From assembly GCF_000721265.1 (NCBI RefSeq), contig NZ_JOFZ01000001.1, positions 744,001 to 808,000 on the forward strand: a stretch of 64,000 nt of DNA, in the 5' to 3' direction. Below, piece by piece: positions 61,055 to 64,000 of the stretch. A program made the position numbers and the translations under genes. Origin of the DNA: Streptomyces sp. NRRL F-5126 (lineage in GTDB: Bacteria > Actinomycetota > Actinomycetes > Streptomycetales > Streptomycetaceae). The stretch's first letter is position 1. Each line of letters opens with the position of its first letter. The notes beneath the pieces are model-generated. The model ran no database searches and was not told the DNA's origin. It saw only the letters and a program-made list of their open reading frames with translations.

Positions 61055-61672
61055 ATGTGGATTGCTCCCTGGTGGGTCCGGCTCGCGTCGCTGTCCGCCC
61101 CCGTGCTGCTCGTCTGCGGCTGGAGTATCGGCGAGCTGATGATGGACCCCGGCTACGACCCCGTCTCCCAGACCATCAGCATCCTGGCCTCGGACGGTGC
61201 GGGCGGGTACTGGGTGATGACGACGGCCGAGTTCGCGCTGGGCGTCTGCTACCTCGTCACGGCCGTCGGGCTGCGCGCCGCCGCGCTCGCCGGGCGGCTC
61301 GCCCTGGGGACGGGCGGCCTGACGGCGCTGGCCCTGATCGTGTTCCCCGCGCCGCCGAGCGGGGGTTCGCTGCGGCACGGCGTGGTCGCCGCCGTGGGGT
61401 TCTCGCTGCTGGCGCTGTGGCCGGTGCTCGCGGTGCGCGGCGGGCGCCCGCCGTGGGGTTTCCGGCCCGCCATGGCGGCCGCGGCCAGCGCGGCGATGTG
61501 GGTCTGCGCCGCCTGGTTCTGGTACGAGCTCAAGGACGGCGGCGCGGCGGGCGTGGCCGAGCGCGTGCTGACCTTCACCCAGTCGCTCTGGCCGCTGCTT
61601 GCCGTCGCCTCGTGCCCGCGCCACCCCGGGCTGAGCGCGCAGCCCGCGCAGGGCGTCACGCGCACGCCCTGA
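61055..61672 (+). CDS. DUF998 family membrane protein
   Basis: A 205-residue protein with six hydrophobic segments starting MWIAPWWVRLASLSAPVLL. DPGYDPVSQTISILASDGAGGYWVM is the DUF998 signature (quoted in key form, residues ~31-55). Function unknown; related proteins are multipass and poorly studied. The only good start is ATG 61055; an earlier ATG is followed by a stop. It is divergent from the UvrA-like gene. Confidence 0.82.
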   Translation: MWIAPWWVRLASLSAPVLLVCGWSIGELMMDPGYDPVSQTISILASDGAGGYWVMTTAEFALGVCYLVTAVGLRAAALAGRLALGTGGLTALALIVFPAPPSGGSLRHGVVAAVGFSLLALWPVLAVRGGRPPWGFRPAMAAAASAAMWVCAAWFWYELKDGGAAGVAERVLTFTQSLWPLLAVASCPRHPGLSAQPAQGVTRTP

Positions 61673-61702
61673 GGCGCGTCATGGCATCCCCCACCGCTCC
61701 TG

Positions 61703-62590
61703 TCAGGACGCCGACCGGTCATCGGCGGCAGGCCGCAGCACCTGCCCGCACCAGGTGCGGAAGTCCGTCGGCGCGAGCGTGGCGGTCTTCCAGTCGGTTT
61801 CGTACATGCCGTCGTCCTGCGCGGCGAACATCTCGGTCATGTCCTTGACGGCCTGCTCGCCCGCGCCGCGGGAGCGCAGCAGCGACGCGAAGTCGTCCAT
61901 GCCCATGCGGCGGTAGGCGACCGGGCGCCCGAGCTCCTCGCCGATCACCTCGGCCATGGCGTCGGGGGTCAGCCGGTCGGGGCCGAACAGGGGCAGGTTC
62001 TCCTGCCCCGTCCAGGACCGGTCGGCGAGGAGGCCCGCGGCGGCGCCCGCGATGTCGCGGGTCGCGATCGTCGCGAGAGGCTGGTCCGCCGCGCACGTCA
62101 GGTAGAACGCTCCCTGCTCGGTGATCGCGTCGAGCTGGCCGAGCAGGTTCTCCATGTAGAAGGGCATCGACAGGGCCCGGTACGCGGCGCCCGACGCGGC
62201 CAGCTCGGCGTCCATGGCGAAGGCCGCCGTCAGCACGCCGGCCGGCTTCGTCCAGCCGTGCCCCGCGCTCGAAACCCCCACGACATGCCCGACGCCGTGG
62301 CGGGCGACGGCGGCGGCTCCCGCCCGGGCGAAGCCGACGTAGTGCGCCTCGGCGCTGGGCGCCGCCGGGTTCGGCGGGACGAGCCAGAACAGCGCGTCGG
62401 CGCCGGGCAGCGCCCTGTCGAGCACGGCCGGGTCGTCGTGGGCCCCCTCGACGACCGCGACCCGCTCGCGGACCTCGCCGTCCAGACGCGAGGCGTCGCG
62501 GACGACGACACGGACCTCCTCGCCCCGGTCGAGCAGCAGGCGGACCAGCGCGCGGCCGATCCGTCCTGTGGGTGTGGTGACGACGATCAT
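61703..62590 (-). CDS. NmrA-family NAD(P)-binding protein
   Basis: A 295-residue atypical SDR. MIVVTTPTGRIGRALVRLLL has the NADP-binding TGxxGxxL-type motif, and LSMPFYMENLLGQLDAI and ITRDIAGAAAGLLA-like segments are typical of NmrA proteins. ATG 62590 follows GGAG. NmrA proteins sense redox cofactor state or act as reductases. It is divergent from a TetR regulator that probably controls it. Confidence 0.87.
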   Translation of the reverse strand: MIVVTTPTGRIGRALVRLLLDRGEEVRVVVRDASRLDGEVRERVAVVEGAHDDPAVLDRALPGADALFWLVPPNPAAPSAEAHYVGFARAGAAAVARHGVGHVVGVSSAGHGWTKPAGVLTAAFAMDAELAASGAAYRALSMPFYMENLLGQLDAITEQGAFYLTCAADQPLATIATRDIAGAAAGLLADRSWTGQENLPLFGPDRLTPDAMAEVIGEELGRPVAYRRMGMDDFASLLRSRGAGEQAVKDMTEMFAAQDDGMYETDWKTATLAPTDFRTWCGQVLRPAADDRSAS

Positions 62591-62619
62591 CGGAATCTCC
62601 TCCATCACGGACCTAACAT

Positions 62620-62637
62620 GAACCTGAACTCCGGTTC
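62620..62637. promoter_or_regulatory. Possible TetR operator
   Basis: GAACC-N8-GGTTC inverted repeat in the 95-base divergent region between the NmrA and TetR genes. Confidence 0.4.
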
Positions 62638-62685
62638 CGAATGTAGCCACGCCCGCCCCGCACCGTCAACTACGATTGACCGACC

Positions 62686-63249
62686 ATGGCCGTTTCCGAA
62701 CGCCCGCTGCGCGCCGACGCCCGGCGCAACCGCGAGTCCGTGCTCGACGCCGCCGGCGAGCTGTTCGCCCAGCGGGGCGACGCCGTGCAGATGGATGAGA
62801 TCGCCGAGCGCGCGGGCCTCGGCGTCGGCACGCTCTACCGCCACTTCGCCGACAAGCGCGCGCTGCTCGCGGCGATCATCGGCCGCAGGTTCGAGGCGAT
62901 GACCGCCCTCGCGCGCGACGCCGACGGGGCCGAGGAGCCCTGGGCGGCGTTCGAGACGCTGCTGTACGGCTACCTGGAGGCCGCCGAGGCCGACGCCGCG
63001 TTCCGCTTCGCGCTCCTCGGCCCCGAGAAGCCCAGCTGGAACGACATCGCCGCGGAGAAGACGGACTTCTCCGCGATCACGGAACGCATCGTGCGCCGCG
63101 CCGTCGCCGCGGGCCGCCTCCGCGAGGACTTCCGCGCGGAGGACTTCGTCCTCGTCACCCGTGGCGCGATGGCGAACATGACGGCCGACGGCGCCTGGCG
63201 CAGGCACGTGGCGCTCCTGCTTGAGGGCATCCGCGGCACCGGGCACTGA
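62686..63249 (+). CDS. TetR family transcriptional regulator
   Basis: A 187-residue repressor with HTH RESVLDAAGELFAQRGDAVQ...RAGLGVGTLYRHFADKRAL and a TetR_C ligand domain. It probably represses the divergent NmrA-type gene and itself. Ligand unknown. Confidence 0.9.
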   Translation: MAVSERPLRADARRNRESVLDAAGELFAQRGDAVQMDEIAERAGLGVGTLYRHFADKRALLAAIIGRRFEAMTALARDADGAEEPWAAFETLLYGYLEAAEADAAFRFALLGPEKPSWNDIAAEKTDFSAITERIVRRAVAAGRLREDFRAEDFVLVTRGAMANMTADGAWRRHVALLLEGIRGTGH

Positions 63250-63289
63250 GTCCGCAGCCGCCCGACCTCCGGCCCTGCGCCCGCCGCTG

Positions 63290-63470
63290 ACGTCGCGCGA
63301 CGTGAGCACCTGCCGCCTCAGGAAGTCGGGCCGCTCCTTGTGGTTGGGCACGAGGATCGAGCCGAGGTACACGCCGAACAGGCACTGGTGCACGAAGAGG
63401 AAGGCGACCGCCTTGCCGGCGGCAGCACGACGGACAGCGCCGCGAGTCGGGGCGCGGCCAGGACACGCGC
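63290..63470 (-). pseudogene. Fatty acid desaturase fragment
   Basis: On the minus strand GKAVAFLFVHQCLFGVYLGS followed by LVPNHKERPDFLRRQVLTS matches a conserved stretch of Streptomyces acyl-CoA desaturases (the VHQ...YLG..APNHKG...LRRQVLTSRNV region). The upstream piece LAALSVVLPP continues in a different frame, so a frameshift separates them, and the histidine boxes before and after are missing. It is a decayed remnant. Confidence 0.6.
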
Positions 63471-63537
63471 TTCGTACATACGCCGACGGGACGGCCCGGA
63501 GTGTCCTCCGGCCGCCCCGTGGTTCGTGCCGTATGCG

Positions 63538-63819
63538 TCAGGCCAGGATGTCGCCGGGGGGCGTGGGCTCGGGCGCGGGGGCCGTGGGGGCCGGCGCGCA
63601 GGTGAAGCCCAGGCGGACGAGCGCCCTGCGGACCTCCTCCCCGGTGAAGTCCCTGCGGTCCTGCTTCGTGATGAGTGCTCCCACCTGCTTGACCGGGTAG
63701 AGCTTGCCACCGATCTTCGCGCACATCCCGGTGGCGGGCTCCGGCTTGACGCCCTTGGCCATCTGCTCCACTTCGCTCTTGATCAGGTCGAACGGGAATC
63801 GGGCGATCACACAGCGCAT
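63538..63819 (-). CDS. SCO5918-family small protein
   Basis: A 93-residue protein. MRCVIARFPFDLIKSEVEQMAKGVKPEPATG and YPVKQVGALITKQDRRDFTGEEVRRAL (each quoted here only to identify the pattern) fit the conserved actinobacterial SCO5918 family, usually encoded near a cold-shock protein and a DEAD-box helicase. Function unknown; likely a small cytoplasmic nucleic-acid-associated protein, by context only. Confidence 0.8.
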   Translation of the reverse strand: MRCVIARFPFDLIKSEVEQMAKGVKPEPATGMCAKIGGKLYPVKQVGALITKQDRRDFTGEEVRRALVRLGFTCAPAPTAPAPEPTPPGDILA

Positions 63820-63924
63820 GAGGTCCTCACCAAAGGGTCGATGGGCGTTCGAAAGGGCGGCGGGCCGCCGTGGCGGCGGTTCGCGCGAACCGCGTCAGCC
63901 GTGCGAGCCCCGCCTGTTGTGCGG

Positions 63925-64000
63925 TCAGCCGCGTTCCGTGCGGCGACGGCGGCGGTCCTGGGTGCCGGTGGCGTCCTTCGCCTGCCCGTCCGCCGGGCGG
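63925..64000 (-). CDS. C-terminus of a cut-off basic protein (possibly DEAD-box helicase)
   Basis: The frame ending at the TGA complementary to 63925-63927 reads DGQAKDATGTQDRRRRRTERG and is open to the window edge. The Arg-rich tail and its place next to an SCO5918-family gene are consistent with the RNA helicase usually found there. Only about 25 residues are visible, so identity is a guess. Confidence 0.35.
   Translation of the reverse strand, partial: RPADGQAKDATGTQDRRRRRTERG

Overview
The window reads as chromosomal DNA from a Streptomyces or a very close relative. The DNA is very GC-rich with strong third-position GC bias, and many starts are GTG. It carries DasR-type (dre) operators, a sortase E LAxTG surface protein, XRE/DUF397/RsbW-like gene sets, many secreted polymer-degrading enzymes, and an SCO5918-family gene at the right edge.

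Layout. (1) 1-5.7 kb: right-hand end of what looks like an element integrated at a tRNA-Gly gene. It holds two ATP-grasp ligases (the first cut by the window edge), an NCS2 nucleobase permease and a TrmB/LuxR-like regulator. It ends at a 44-bp tRNA-Gly(CCC) 3' fragment with the tRNA terminator (5695-5775), a probable attR. (2) 5.9-7.7 kb: a Phd-type antitoxin, a DUF6247 protein, a toxin-like gene broken by one extra base, and a GrpB-family protein. A 40-bp imperfect repeat occurs in both of these regions. (3) 7.8-22 kb: a set of secreted enzymes, four of them with CBM5/12 chitin-binding modules: an AA10 LPMO, an intradiol dioxygenase-CBM fusion, an M4 metalloprotease and a GH18 chitinase. AraC and large LuxR regulators sit among them. 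Two DasR-like operators lie upstream of the chitinase and a third possible one upstream of the LuxR gene. (4) 17-27.8 kb: small metabolic genes with divergent regulators (TetR/oxidoreductase, HxlR/QorB-like), an L-2-hydroxyglutarate oxidase, and an RsbW-like/XRE/DUF397 trio.

(5) 27.9-40.4 kb: the most interesting part, a predicted restriction-modification or defence island. One lower-GC gene on the minus strand encodes a MutL/MORC-like GHKL ATPase with a C-terminal nuclease-like domain. Diverging from it are five tightly overlapping plus-strand genes: Z1 helicase-like ATPase, PD-(D/E)XK protein, second GHKL ATPase, unknown protein, and DUF6339 fused to a cytosine-C5 methyltransferase whose catalytic Pro-Cys is Pro-Arg. 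An intact C5 methyltransferase and a convergent Vsr-type endonuclease follow. The inferred logic is: methylation marks self, the dead methyltransferase may act as recognition or sensing subunit, GHKL and Z1 ATPases drive nuclease action on non-self DNA, and Vsr repairs deaminated 5mC.

(6) 40.5-51.6 kb: ECF sigma factor with its CU044_5270-like partner, amidohydrolase/MarR pair, LAxTG-anchored coiled-coil protein, aminopeptidase C, two membrane or secreted proteins and a NarL-type two-component system, closed by a 29-bp perfect inverted repeat. (7) 51.6-64 kb: GH78 alpha-L-rhamnosidase under LacI-type operator control, a dienelactone-hydrolase-like protein, an MFS exporter, a UvrA-like ABC protein, a DUF998 protein, an NmrA/TetR pair, a decayed fatty-acid desaturase fragment, an SCO5918-family protein and a cut-off basic C-terminus. 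Functions are read from motifs and remembered families; no database search was run.
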